From positions 4,602,131 through 4,666,130 of the forward strand of contig OZ005648.1 in NCBI GenBank assembly GCA_963930645.1: 64,000 nucleotides of DNA. Reading direction: 5' to 3'. How positions within the stretch are numbered: the stretch's first letter is position 1; each line of letters starts with the position of its first letter. The translations under genes were made by a program, and so were the position numbers. Below the pieces are notes generated by a model. It was not told the DNA's origin and did no database searches. It was given only the letters and a program-made list of their open reading frames with translations. Positions 12,362 through 24,600 of the stretch are shown here, one piece after another. This DNA comes from Salticus scenicus (lineage: Eukaryota > Arthropoda > Arachnida > Araneae > Salticidae).

Positions 12362-15340
12362 AAGAAAGACTACAAATGTAAAGAAAGACTCTAAATATAA
12401 ACAAAGACTAAAAATTTAAACAAAGGCACTAAATGTAAAGAGACTCGAAATGTAAACAAAAACTTCAAATGTAACCAATGACTACAAATGTAAACAAGGA
12501 CTCTAAAGGTAAACAAAGACTACAAATGTAAACAAAGGCACTAAATGTAAACACTCTAAATATAAAAAAGTCTAAAAATGTAAACAAAGAATCTAAATTT
12601 AAACAAAGACACTAAATATAAAGAGACTCGAAATGTAAACAAAGACTACAAATGTAAACAAGGACTCTAAAGGTAAACAAAGGCTACATATGTAAACAAA
12701 TACTCTAAATGTAAACAAAGACTACAAATGTAAACAAAGACTACAAATTTAAAGAAAGACTACAAATGTAAACAAAGGCTCTAAATGTAAACAGACTACA
12801 AATTTAAACAAAGCCTCTAAATTTAAACAAAGAATCTAAATGTAAGCGGACTACAAATGTAAACAAAGAATACAAATATAAACAAAGACTCTAAATGTAA
12901 ACAAATACGTGGAAACAAAGAGTGCAAATTTAAATACGCTCTGTATGTAAACAAAGACAACAAATGTAAACAAAGACTACGAATGAGAAAAAGGCTCTAA
13001 ATGAAAACATAGATTACAAATATAAACAAAGACTCTAAATGGAAACAAAGATTACACATGTAAATAAAGACTACAAACGTAAACAAAGACTCAAAATGTA
13101 AACAAGTACTCTAAATGTAAAGAAAGACTACAAATGTAAACAAAGACTCTAAATAAAAACAAAAACTAAAAATGTAAACAAAGGCACTAAATGTAAACTC
13201 TCTAAATGTAAACAAAATCACTAAATGTAAACAAAGATTACAAATGTAAACAAAGACTACAAATGTAAACAAAGATTCTAAATGTAAAGAGACTCGAAAT
13301 GTAAACTAAGACTCTAAATGTAAACAAGGAATCTAATTGTAAACAAAGACTACAAATGTAAACAAAGACTCTGAATGTAAACAAAGGCTCTAATTGTAAA
13401 CAAACACTCGAAATGTAAACAAAGACTAGAAATGTAAACAGACTCTAACTGTAAACAAAATCTCTAAATGTAAACAAATATTGTAAATGTAAACATAGAC
13501 TCTAAAGGTAAAGAAAGACTACAAATGTAAACAAAGGCTCTAAATGTAAACAGACTACAAATTTAAACAATGCCTTTAAAAATAAACAAAGAATCTAAAT
13601 GTAAGCGGATTACAAATGTAAACAAAGTGCACAAATGTTAACAGACTAAAAATGTAAACAGTCTCTAATTGTAAACAAAGACATGTAAACAAAGAGTGCA
13701 AATTTATACAGGCTCTGTATGTAAACAAAGACAACAAATGTAAACAAAGATAACAAAAGTAAACAAAGACTACAAATATAAACAAAGACTCTAAATTGAA
13801 ACAAAGATTACACATGTAAACAAAGAATACGAACGTAAACAAAGGCACTAAATGTAAACATTCTAAATGTAAACAAAGTCTACAAATGTAAACAAAGTAT
13901 CTAAATTTAAACAAAGACACTAAATGTAAAGAGACACGAAATGTAAACAAAGACTACAAATGTAAACAAAGACTACAAATTTAGAGAAAGACTACAAATG
14001 TAAACAAAGGCTCTAAATGTAAACAGACTACAAATTTAAACAAAGCCTCTAAATTTAAACAAATAATCTAAATGTAAGCGGACTACAAATGTAAACAAAG
14101 AAAACAAAATTAAAAAAGAGCACAAATGTTAACAGACATTAAATGTAAACAAAGACTACAAATGTAAACAAAGACTGCAAATGTAAACATAGACTACAAA
14201 TGTAAACTGACTCTAAATGTAAACACAGACAACACATGTAAACAAAGCTCTAAATGTAAACAGATTACAAATGTAAACAAAGAGCACAAATGTTGAGACT
14301 CAAAATGTAAACAAAGAGTGTAAATGTAAACAAAGACTCAAAATATAAACAAAGACTCTAAATGTAAACAAATACGTAGAAACAAAGAGTGCAAATTTAA
14401 ATAGGCTCTGTATTTAAACAAAGACAACAAATGTAAACAAAGACTACGAATGAGAAAAAGTCTCTAAATGGAAACAAAGATTACACATGTAAATAAAGAC
14501 TACAAACGTAACCAAAGACTCTAAATGTAAACAAGTACTCTAAATGTAAAGAAAGACTACAAATGTAAACAAAGACTCTAAATATAAACAAAGACTAAAA
14601 ATTTAAACAAAGGCACTAAATGTAAACCCTCTTAATGTAAACAAAATCTACAAATGTAAACAAAGAATCTAAATGTAAACAAAATCACTAAATGTAAACA
14701 GAATCTAAATGTAAACAAAAAATACAAATGTAAACAAAGATTCTAAATGTAAAGAGTCTCGAAATGTAAACTAAGACTCTAAATGTAAACAAGGAATCTA
14801 ATTGTAAACAAAGACTACAAATGTAAACAAAGACTCTGAATGTAAACCAAGGCTCTAATTGTAAAAAAACACTCTAAATGTAAACAAAGACTACAAATGT
14901 AAACAGTCTCTATCTGTAAACAAAATCTCTAAATGTAAACAAATATTGTAAATGTAAACATAGACTCTAAAAGTAAAGAAAGGCTACAAATGTAAACAAA
15001 GGCTCTAAATGTAAACAGACTACAAATTTAAACAAAGCCTCAAAATTTAAACAAAGAATCTAAATGTAAGCGGACTACAAATGTAAACAAAGAATACAAA
15101 ATTAAACAAAGAGCACAAATTTAACAGACATTAAATGTAAACAAAGACTACAAATGTCAACAATGACTGCAAATGTAAACATAGACTACAAATGTAAACT
15201 GACTCTAAATGTAAACACAGACAACAAATGTAAACAAAGCTCTAAATGTAAACAGATTACAAATGTAAACAAAGAGCACAAATGTTGAGACTCAAAATGT
15301 AAACAAAGAGTGTAAATGTAAACAAAGACTCAAAATATAA
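12362..15340 (+). repeat. 2,311-bp HOR, second tandem copy, and following sub-blocks
   Basis: The first about 1.57 kb repeats 10,051-11,618. The rest (about 13,576 onward) matches 8,050-10,000 and, at an offset of 40,874 bp, about 54,450-55,900. Landmarks at 12,348, 13,106 and 14,535 give sub-blocks of 758 and 1,429 bp. Confidence 0.83.
13576..13950 (-). repeat. Representative of a recurrent about 375-bp block (about 26 copies) that leaves a long minus-strand frame open
   Basis: This block is recognised by gcctttaaaaataaac, aatgtaagcgg, the 14-bp unit gacatgtaaac, gagtgcaaattta and aggctctgtatg in that order. It leaves up to 124 codons open on the minus strand. Related full or partial blocks lie near 2,306, 4,097, 5,112, 8,050, 11,265, 16,755, 20,074, 22,790, 25,062, 25,695, 28,170, 30,258, 34,600, 35,020, 36,254, 40,000, 40,420, 42,219, 43,234, 47,489, 48,504, 54,450, 59,497, 61,693 and 62,326. 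The would-be peptide is a low-complexity run of Phe, Leu, Val, Tyr, Cys and Ser in a 19-residue period, with no recognisable domain. It is listed as a repeat landmark, not a gene. Confidence 0.85.
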
Positions 15341-18300
15341 ACAAAGACTCTAAATGTAAACAAATACGTAGAAACAAAGAGTGCATATTTAAATAGGCTC
15401 TGTATTTAAACAAAGACAACAAATGTAAACAAAGACTACAAATGAGAAAAAGACTCTAAATGGAAACAAAGATTACACATGTAAATAAGGACTACAAACG
15501 TAAACAAAGACTCTAAATGTAAACAAGTACTCTAAATGTAAAGAAAGACTACAAATGTAAAGAAAGACTCTAAATATAAACAAAGACTAAAAATTTAAAC
15601 AAAGGCACTAAATGTAAAGAGACTCGAAATGTAAACAAAAACTTCAAATGTAACCAATGACTACAAATGTAAACAAGGACTCTAAAGGTAAACAAAGACT
15701 ACAAATGTAAACAAAGGCACTAAATGTAAACACTCTAAATATAAAAAAGTCTAAAAATGTAAACAAAGAATCTAAATTTAAACAAAGACACTAAATATAA
15801 AGAGACTCGAAATGTAAACAAAGACTACAAATGTAAACAAGGACTCTAAAGGTAAACAAAGACTACATATGTAAACAAATACTCTAAATGTAAACAAAGA
15901 CTACAAATGTAAACAAAGACTACAAATTTAAAGAAAGACTACAAATGTAAACAAAGGCTCTAAATGTAAACAGACTACAAATTTAAACAAAGCCTCTAAA
16001 TTTAAACAAAGAATCTAAATGTAAGCGGACTACAAATGTAAACAAAGAATACAAATATAAACAAAGACTCTAAATGTAAACAAATACGTGGAAACAAAGA
16101 GTGCAAATTTAAATACGCTCTGTATGTAAACAAAGACAACAAATGTAAACAAAGACTACGAATGAGAAAAAGGCTCTAAATGAAAACATAGATTACAAAT
16201 ATAAACAAAGACTCTAAATGGAAACAAAGATTACACATGTAAATAAAGACTACAAACGTAAACAAAGACTCAAAATGTAAACAAGTACTCTAAATGTAAA
16301 GAAAGACTACAAATGTAAACAAAGACTCTAAATAAAAACAAAAACTAAAAATGTAAACAAAGGCACTAAATGTAAACTCTCTAAATGTAAACAAAATCAC
16401 TAAATGTAAACAAAGATTACAAATGTAAACAAAGACTACAAATGTAAACAAAGATTCTAAATGTAAAGAGACTCGAAATGTAAACTAAGACTCTAAATGT
16501 AAACAAGGAATCTAATTGTAAACAAAGACTACAAATGTAAACAAAGACTCTGAATGTAAACAAAGGCTCTAATTGTAAACAAACACTCGAAATGTAAACA
16601 AAGACTAGAAATGTAAACAGACTCTATCTGTAAACAAAATCTCTAAATGTAAACAAATATTGTAAATGTAAACATAGACTCTAAAGGTAAAGAAAGACTA
16701 CAAATGTAAACAAAGGCTCTAAATGTAAACAGACTACAAATTTAAACAATGCCTTTAAAAATAAACAAAGAATCTAAATGTAAGCGGATTACAAATGTAA
16801 ACAAAGTGCACAAATGTTAACAGACTAAAAATGTAAACAGTCTCTAAATGTAAACAAAGACATGTAAACAAAGAGTGCAAATTTATACAGGCTCTGTATG
16901 TAAACAAAGACAACAAATGTAAACAAAGATAAGAAAAGTAAACAAAGACTACAAATATAAACAAAGACTCTAAATTGAAACAAAGATTACACATGTAAAC
17001 AAAGCATACGAACGTAAACAAAGGCACTAAATGTAAACATTCTAAATGTAAACAAAGTCTACAAATGTAAACAAAGTATCTAAATTTAAACAAAGACACT
17101 AAATGTAAAGACACTCTAAAGGTAAACAAAGACTACAAATGTAAACAAAGGCACTAAATGCAAACACTCTAAATATAAAAAAGTCTAAAAATGTAAACAA
17201 AGAATCTAAATTTAAACAGACACTAAATGTAAAGAGACTCGAAATGTAAACAAAGACTACAAATGTAAACAAAAACTACAAAATTAGAGAAAGACTACAA
17301 ATGTAAACAAAGGCTCTAAATGTAAACAGACTACAAATTTAAACAAAGCCTCTAAATTTAAACAAATAATCTAAATGTAAGCGGACTGCAAATGTAAACA
17401 AAGAAGACAAAATTAAAAAAGAGCACAAATGTTAACAGACATTAAATGTAAACAAAGACTACAAATGTAAACAAAGACTGCAAATGTAAACATAGACTAC
17501 AAATGTAAACTGACTCTAAATGTAAACACAGACAACAAATGTAAAGAAAGCTCTAAATGTAAACAGATTACAAATGTAAACAAAGAGCACAAATGTTGAG
17601 ACTCAAAATGTAAACAAAGAGTGTAAAAGTAAACAAAGACTCAAATTATAAACAGAGACTCTAAATGTAAACAAATACGTAGAAACGAAGAGTGCAAATT
17701 TAAATAGGCTCTGTATTTAAACAAAGACAACAAATGTAAACAAAGACTACGAATGAGAAAAGACTCTAAATGGAAACAAAGATTACACATGTAAATAAAG
17801 ACTACAAACGTAAACAAAGACTCTAAATGAAAACAAGTACTCTAAATGTAAAGAAAGACTACAAATGTAAACAAAGACTCTAAATATAAACAAAGACTAA
17901 AAATTTAAACAAAGGCACTAAATGTAAACCCTCTAAATGTAAACAAAATCTACAAATGTAAACAAAGAATCTAAATGTAAACAAAATCACTAAATGTAAA
18001 CAGAATCTAAATGTAAACAAAAAATACAAATGTAAACGAAGATTCTAAATGTAAAGAGTCTCGAAATGTAAACTAAGACTCTAAATGTAAACAAGGAATC
18101 TAATTGTAAACAAAGACTACAAATGTAAACAAAGACTCTGAATGTAAACCAAGGCTCTAATTGTAAACAAACACTCTAAATGTAAACAAAGACTACAAAT
18201 GTAAACAGACTCTATCTGTAAACAAAATCTCTAAATGTAAACAAATATTGTAAATGTAAACATAGACTCTAAAAGTAAAGAAAGACTACAAATGTAAACA

Positions 18301-18642
18301 AAGGCTCTAAATGTAAACAGACTACAAATTTAAACAAAGCCTCTAAATTTAAACAAATAATCTAAATGTAAGCGGACTGCAAATGTAAACAAAGAATACA
18401 AAATTAAAAAAGAGCACAAATGTTAACAGACATTAAATGTAAACAAAGACTACAAATGTAAACAAAGACTGCAAATGTAAACATAGACTACAAATGTAAA
18501 CTGACTCTAAATGTAAACACAGACAACAAATGTAAACAAAGCTCTAAATGTAAACAGATTACAAATGTAAACAAAGAGCACAAATGTTGAGACTCAAAAT
18601 GTAAACAAAGAGTGTAAAAGTAAACAAAGACTCAAATTATAA
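15341..18642 (+). repeat. 3,302-bp tandem HOR, copy 1
   Basis: Three sub-blocks start at landmarks 15,527, 16,285 and 17,837, with intervals of 758, 1,552 and 992 bp to 18,829. They sum to 3,302 bp. The same three-block pattern follows immediately in copy 2. The left limit is set near 15,341, where the flanking variant caaaatataaac differs from caaattataaac in the other copy. Confidence 0.88.
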
Positions 18643-21600
18643 ACAAAGACTCTAAATGTAAACAAATACGTAGAAACAAAGAGTGCATATTTAAATAGGC
18701 TCTGTATTTAAACAAAGACAACAAATGTAAACAAAGACTACAAATGAGAAAAAGACTCTAAATGGAAACAAAGATTACACATGTAAATAAAGACTACAAA
18801 CGTAAACAAAGACTCTAAATGTAAACAAGTACTCTAAATGTAAAGAAAGACTACAAATGTAAAGAAAGACTCTAAATATAAACAAAGACTAAAAATTTAA
18901 ACAAAGGCACTAAATGTAAAGAGACTCGAAATGTAAACAAAAACTTCAAATGTAACCAATGACTACAAATGTAAACAAGGACTCTAAAGGTAAACAAAGA
19001 CTACAAATGTAAACAAAGGCACTAAATGTAAACACTCTAAATATAAAAAAGTCTAAAAATGTAAACAAAGAATCTAAATTTAAACAAAGACACTAAATAT
19101 AAAGAGACTCGAAATGTAAACAAAGACTACAAATGTAAACAAGGACTCTAAAGGTAAACAAAGACTACATATGTAAACAAATACTCTAAATGTAAACAAA
19201 GACTACAAATGTAAACAAAGACTACAAATTTAAAGAAAGACTACAAATGTAAACAAAGGCTCTAAATGTAAACAGACTACAAATTTAAACAAAGCCTCTA
19301 AATTTAAACAAAGAATCTAAATGTAAGCGGACTACAAATGTAAACAAAGAATACAAATATAAACAAAGACTCTAAATGTAAACAAATACGTGGAAACAAA
19401 GAGTGCAAATTTAAATACGCTCTGTATGTAAACAAAGACAACAAATGTAAACAAAGACTACGAATGAGAAAAAGGCTCTAAATGAAAACATAGATTACAA
19501 ATATAAACAAAGACTCTAAATGGAAACAAAGATTACACATGTAAATAAAGACTACAAACGTAAACAAAGACTCAAAATGTAAACAAGTACTCTAAATGTA
19601 AAGAAAGACTACAAATGTAAACAAAGACTCTAAATAAAAACAAAAACTAAAAATGTAAACAAAGGCACTAAATGTAAACTCTCTAAATGTAAACAAAATC
19701 ACTAAATGTAAACAGAATCTAAATGTAAACAAAGATTACAAATGTAAACAAAGACTACAAATGTAAACAAAGATTCGAAATGTAAAGAGACTCGAAATGT
19801 AAACTAAGACTCTAAATGTAAACAAGGAATCTAATTGTAAACAAAGACTACAAATGTAAACAAAGACTCTGAATGTAAACAAAGGCTCTAATTGTAAACA
19901 AACACTCGAAATGTAAACAAAGACTAGAAATGTAAACAGACTCTAACTGTAAACAAAATCTCTAAATGTAAACAAATATTGTAAATGTAAACATAGACTC
20001 TAAAGGTAAAGAAAGACTACAAATGTAAACAAAGGCTCTAAATGTAAACAGACTACAAATTTAAACAATGCCTTTAAAAATAAACAAAGAATCTAAATGT
20101 AAGCGGATTACAAATGTAAACAAAGTGCACAAATGTTAACAGACTAAAAATGTAAACAGTCTCTAAATGTAAACAAAGACATGTAAACAAAGAGTGCAAA
20201 TTTATACAGGCTCTGTATGTAAACAAAGACAACAAATGTAAACAAAGATAAGAAAAGTAAACAAAGACTACAAATATAAACAAAGACTCTAAATTGAAAC
20301 AAAGATTACACATGTAAACAAAGCATACGAACGTAAACAAAGGCACTAAATGTAAACATTCTAAATGTAAACAAAGTCTACAAATGTAAACAAAGTATCT
20401 AAATTTAAACAAAGACACTAAATGTAAAGACACTCTAAAGGTAAACAAAGACTACAAATGTAAACAAACGCACTAAATGCAAACACTCTAAATATAAAAA
20501 AGTCTAAAAATGTAAACAAAGAATCTAAATTTAAACAGACACTAAATGTAAAGAGACTCGAAATGTAAACAAAGACTACAAATGTAAACAAAAACTACAA
20601 ATTTAGAGAAAGACTACAAATGTAAACAAAGGCTCTAAATGTAAACAGACTACAAATTTAAACAAAGCCTCTAAATTTAAACAAATAATCTAAATGTAAG
20701 CGGACTGCAAATGTAAACAAAGAAGACAAAATTAAAAAAGAGCACAAATGTTAACAGACATTAAATGTAAACAAAGACTACAAATGTAAACAAAGACTGC
20801 AAATGTAAACATAGACTACAAATGTAAACTGACTCTAAATGTAAACACAGACAACAAATGTAAAGAAAGCTCTAAATGTAAACAGATTACAAATGTAAAC
20901 AAAGAGCACAAATGTTGAGACTCAAAATGTAAACAAAGAGTGTAAAAGTAAACAAAGACTCAAATTATAAACAAAGACTCTAAATGTAAACAAATACGTA
21001 GAAACGAAGAGTGCAAATTTAAATAGGCTCTGTATTTAAACAAAGACAACAAATGTAAACAAAGACTACGAATGAGAAAAGACTCTAAATGGAAACAAAG
21101 ATTACACATGTAAATAAAGACTACAAACGTAAACAAAGACTCTAAATGAAAACAAGTTCTCTAAATGTAAAGAAAGACTACAAATGTAAACAAAGACTCT
21201 AAATATAAACAAAGACTAAAAATTTAAACAAAGGCACTAAATGTAAACCCTCTAAATGTAAACAAAATCTACAAATGTAAACAAAGAATCTAAATGTAAA
21301 CAAAATCACTAAATGTAAACAGAATCTAAATGTAAAAAAAAAATACAAATGTAAACGAAGATTCTAAATGTAAAGAGTCTCGAAATGTAAACTAAGACTC
21401 TAAATGTAAACAAGGAATCTAATTGTAAACAAAGACTACAAATGTAAACAAAGACTCTGAATGTAAACCAAGGCTCTAATTGTAAACAAACACTCTAAAT
21501 GTAAACAAAGACTACAAATGTAAACAGACTCTATCTGTAAACAAAATCTCTAAATGTAAACAAATATTGTAAATGTAAACATAGACTCTAAAAGTAAAGA

Positions 21601-21674
21601 AAGACTACAAATGTAAACAAAGGCTCTAAATGTAAACAGACTACAAATTTAAACAAAGCCTCTAAATTTAAACA
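18643..21674 (+). repeat. 3,302-bp tandem HOR, copy 2
   Basis: Landmarks at 18,829, 19,587 and 21,156 mirror those of copy 1. One extra 17-bp unit (cagaatctaaatgtaaa form, near 19,714) shifts the offset from 3,302 to 3,319. Private substitutions include aagttctctaaatg near 21,156 and aaacgcac near 20,466. The match ends near 21,678, where copy 1 has aaataatct and this copy aaagaatct. Confidence 0.88.
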
Positions 21675-24600
21675 AAGAATCTAAATGTAAGCGGACTACA
21701 AATGTAAACAAAGAATACAAAATTATTAAACAAAGAGCACAAATGTTAACAGACATTAAATGTAAACAAAGACTACAAATGTAAACAAACACTGCAAATG
21801 TAAACGTAGACTACAAATGTAAACTGACTCTAAATGTAAACACAGACAACAAATGTAAACAAAGCTCTAAATGTAAACAGATTACAGATGTAAACAAAGA
21901 GCACAAATGTTAAGAGACTCAAAATGTAAACAAAGAGTGTAAATGTAAACAAAGGCTCAAAATATAAACAAAGACTCTAAATGTAAACAAATACGTGGAA
22001 ACAAAGAGTGCAAATTTAAATAGGCTCTGTATGTAAACAAAGACAACAAATGTAAACAAAGACTACGAATGAGAAAAAGGCTCTACATGAAAACAAAGAT
22101 TACAAATATAAACAAAGACTCTAAATGGAAACAAAGATTACACATGTAAATAAAGACTACAAACGTAAACAAAGACTCTAAATGTAAACAAGTACTCTAA
22201 ATGTAAAGAAAGACTACAAATGTAAACAAAGACTAAATATAAACAAACACTAAAAATGTAAACAAAGGCACTAAATGTAAACTCTCTAAATGTAAACAAA
22301 ATCTACAAATGTAAACAAAGAATCTAAATGTAAACAAAATCACTAAATGTAAACAGAATCTAAATGTAAACAAAGATTACAAATGTAAACAAAGACTACA
22401 AATGTAAACAAGATTAGATTCTAAATGTAAAGAGACTCGAAATGTAAATTAAGACTCTAAATGTAAACAACGAATCTAATTGTAAACAAAGACTACAAAT
22501 GTAAACAAGGACTCTAAAGGTAAACAAAGACTACAAATGTAAACAAAGGCACTAAATGTAAACACTCTAAATATAAAAAAGTCTAAAAATGTAAACAAAG
22601 AATCTAAATTTAAACAAAGACACTAAATGTAAAGAGACTCGAAATGTAAACAAAGACTACATATGTAAACAATGACTACAAATGTAAAAAAGGACTCTAA
22701 ATGTAAACAAAGACTACAAATGTAAACAGACTCTAACTGTAAACAAAATCTCTAAATATAAACAAATATTGTAAATGTAAACATAGACTCTAAAGGTAAA
22801 GAAAGACTAAAATGTAAACAAAGGCTCTAAATGTAAGCGGACTACAAATGTAAACAAAGTGCACAAATGTTAACAGACTAAAAATGTAAACAGTCTCTAA
22901 ATGTAAACAAAGACATGTAAACAAAGAGTGCAAATTTAAACAGGCTCTGTATGTAAACAAAGACAACAAATGTAAACAAAGATAACAAATGTAAACAAAG
23001 ACTACAAATATAAACAAAGACTCTAAATTGAAACAAAGATTACACATGTAAACAAAGACTACGAACGTAAACAAAGGCACCAAATGTAAACATTCTAAAT
23101 GTAAACAAAGTCTACAAATAAAAACAAAGTATCAAAATTTAAACAAAGACACTAAATGTAAAGAGACTCGAAATGTAAACAAAGACTACAAATGTAAACA
23201 AAAAATTTAAATGTAAACAAAGACTACAAATGTAAACATAGAATTTAAATGTAAACAAAGACTACAAATGTAAACAATGACTACAAATGTAAACAAGGAC
23301 TCTAAAGATAAACAAAGACTACAAATGTAAACAAAGGCACTAAATGTAAACACTCTAAATATAAAAAAGTCTAAAAATTTAAACAAAGAATCTAAATTTA
23401 AACAAAGACACTAAATGTAAAGAGACTCGAAATGTAAACAAAGACTACAAATGTAAACAAAAAATTTAAATGTAAACAAAGACTACAAATGTAAACATAG
23501 AATTTAAATGTAAACAAAGACTACAAATGTAAACAATGACTACAAATGTAAACAAGGACTCTAAAGGTAAACAAAGACTACATATGTAAAAAAATACTCT
23601 AAATGTAAACAAAGGCTCTATATGTAAACAAAGACTACAAATTTAAAGAAAGACTCTAAATGTTAACAAAGACTAAAAATGTAAACAAAGACTCTGAATG
23701 TAAACAAAGGCTCTAATTGTAAACAAACACTCTAAATGTAAACAAAGACTACAAATGTAAACAGACTCTAACTGTAAACAAAATCTCTAAATGTAAACAA
23801 ATATTGTAAATGTAAACATAGACTCTAAAGGTAAAGAAAGACTACAAATGTAAACAAAGGCTCTAAATGTAAACAGACTACAAATTTAAACACAGCCTTT
23901 AAAAATAAACAAAGAATCTAAATGTAAGCAGACTACAAATGTAAACAAAGTGCACAAATGTTAACAGACTAAAAATGTAAACAGTCTCTAAATGTAAACA
24001 AAGACATGTAAACAAAGAGTGCAAATTTAAACAGGCTCTGTATGTAAACAAAGACAACAAATGTAAACAAAGTATCTAAATTTAAACAAAGACACTAAAC
24101 GTAAAGAGACTCGAAATGTAAACAAAGACAACAAATGTAAACAAGGACTCTAAAGGTAAACAAAGACTACAAATGTAAACAAAGCCACTAAATGCAAACA
24201 CTCTGAATATAAAAAAGTCTAAAAATGTAAACAAAGAATCTAAATTTAAACAAAGAAACTAAATGTAAAGAGACTCGAAATGTAAACAAAGACTACAAAT
24301 GTAAACAATGACTACAAATGTAAAGAAGGACTCTAAAGGTAAACAAAGAGTACATATGTAAACAAATACTCTAAATGTAAACAAAGGCTCCATATGTAAA
24401 CAAAGACTACAAATGTAAACAAAGGCTACAAATTTAGAGAAAGACTACAAATGTAAACAAAGGCTCTAAATGTAAACAGACTACAAATTTAAACAAAGCG
24501 TCTAAATTTAAACAAATAATCTAAATGTAAAGAAAGACTACAAATGTAAACAAAGACTCTAAATATAAACAAAGACTAAAAATGTAAACAAAGGCGCTAA

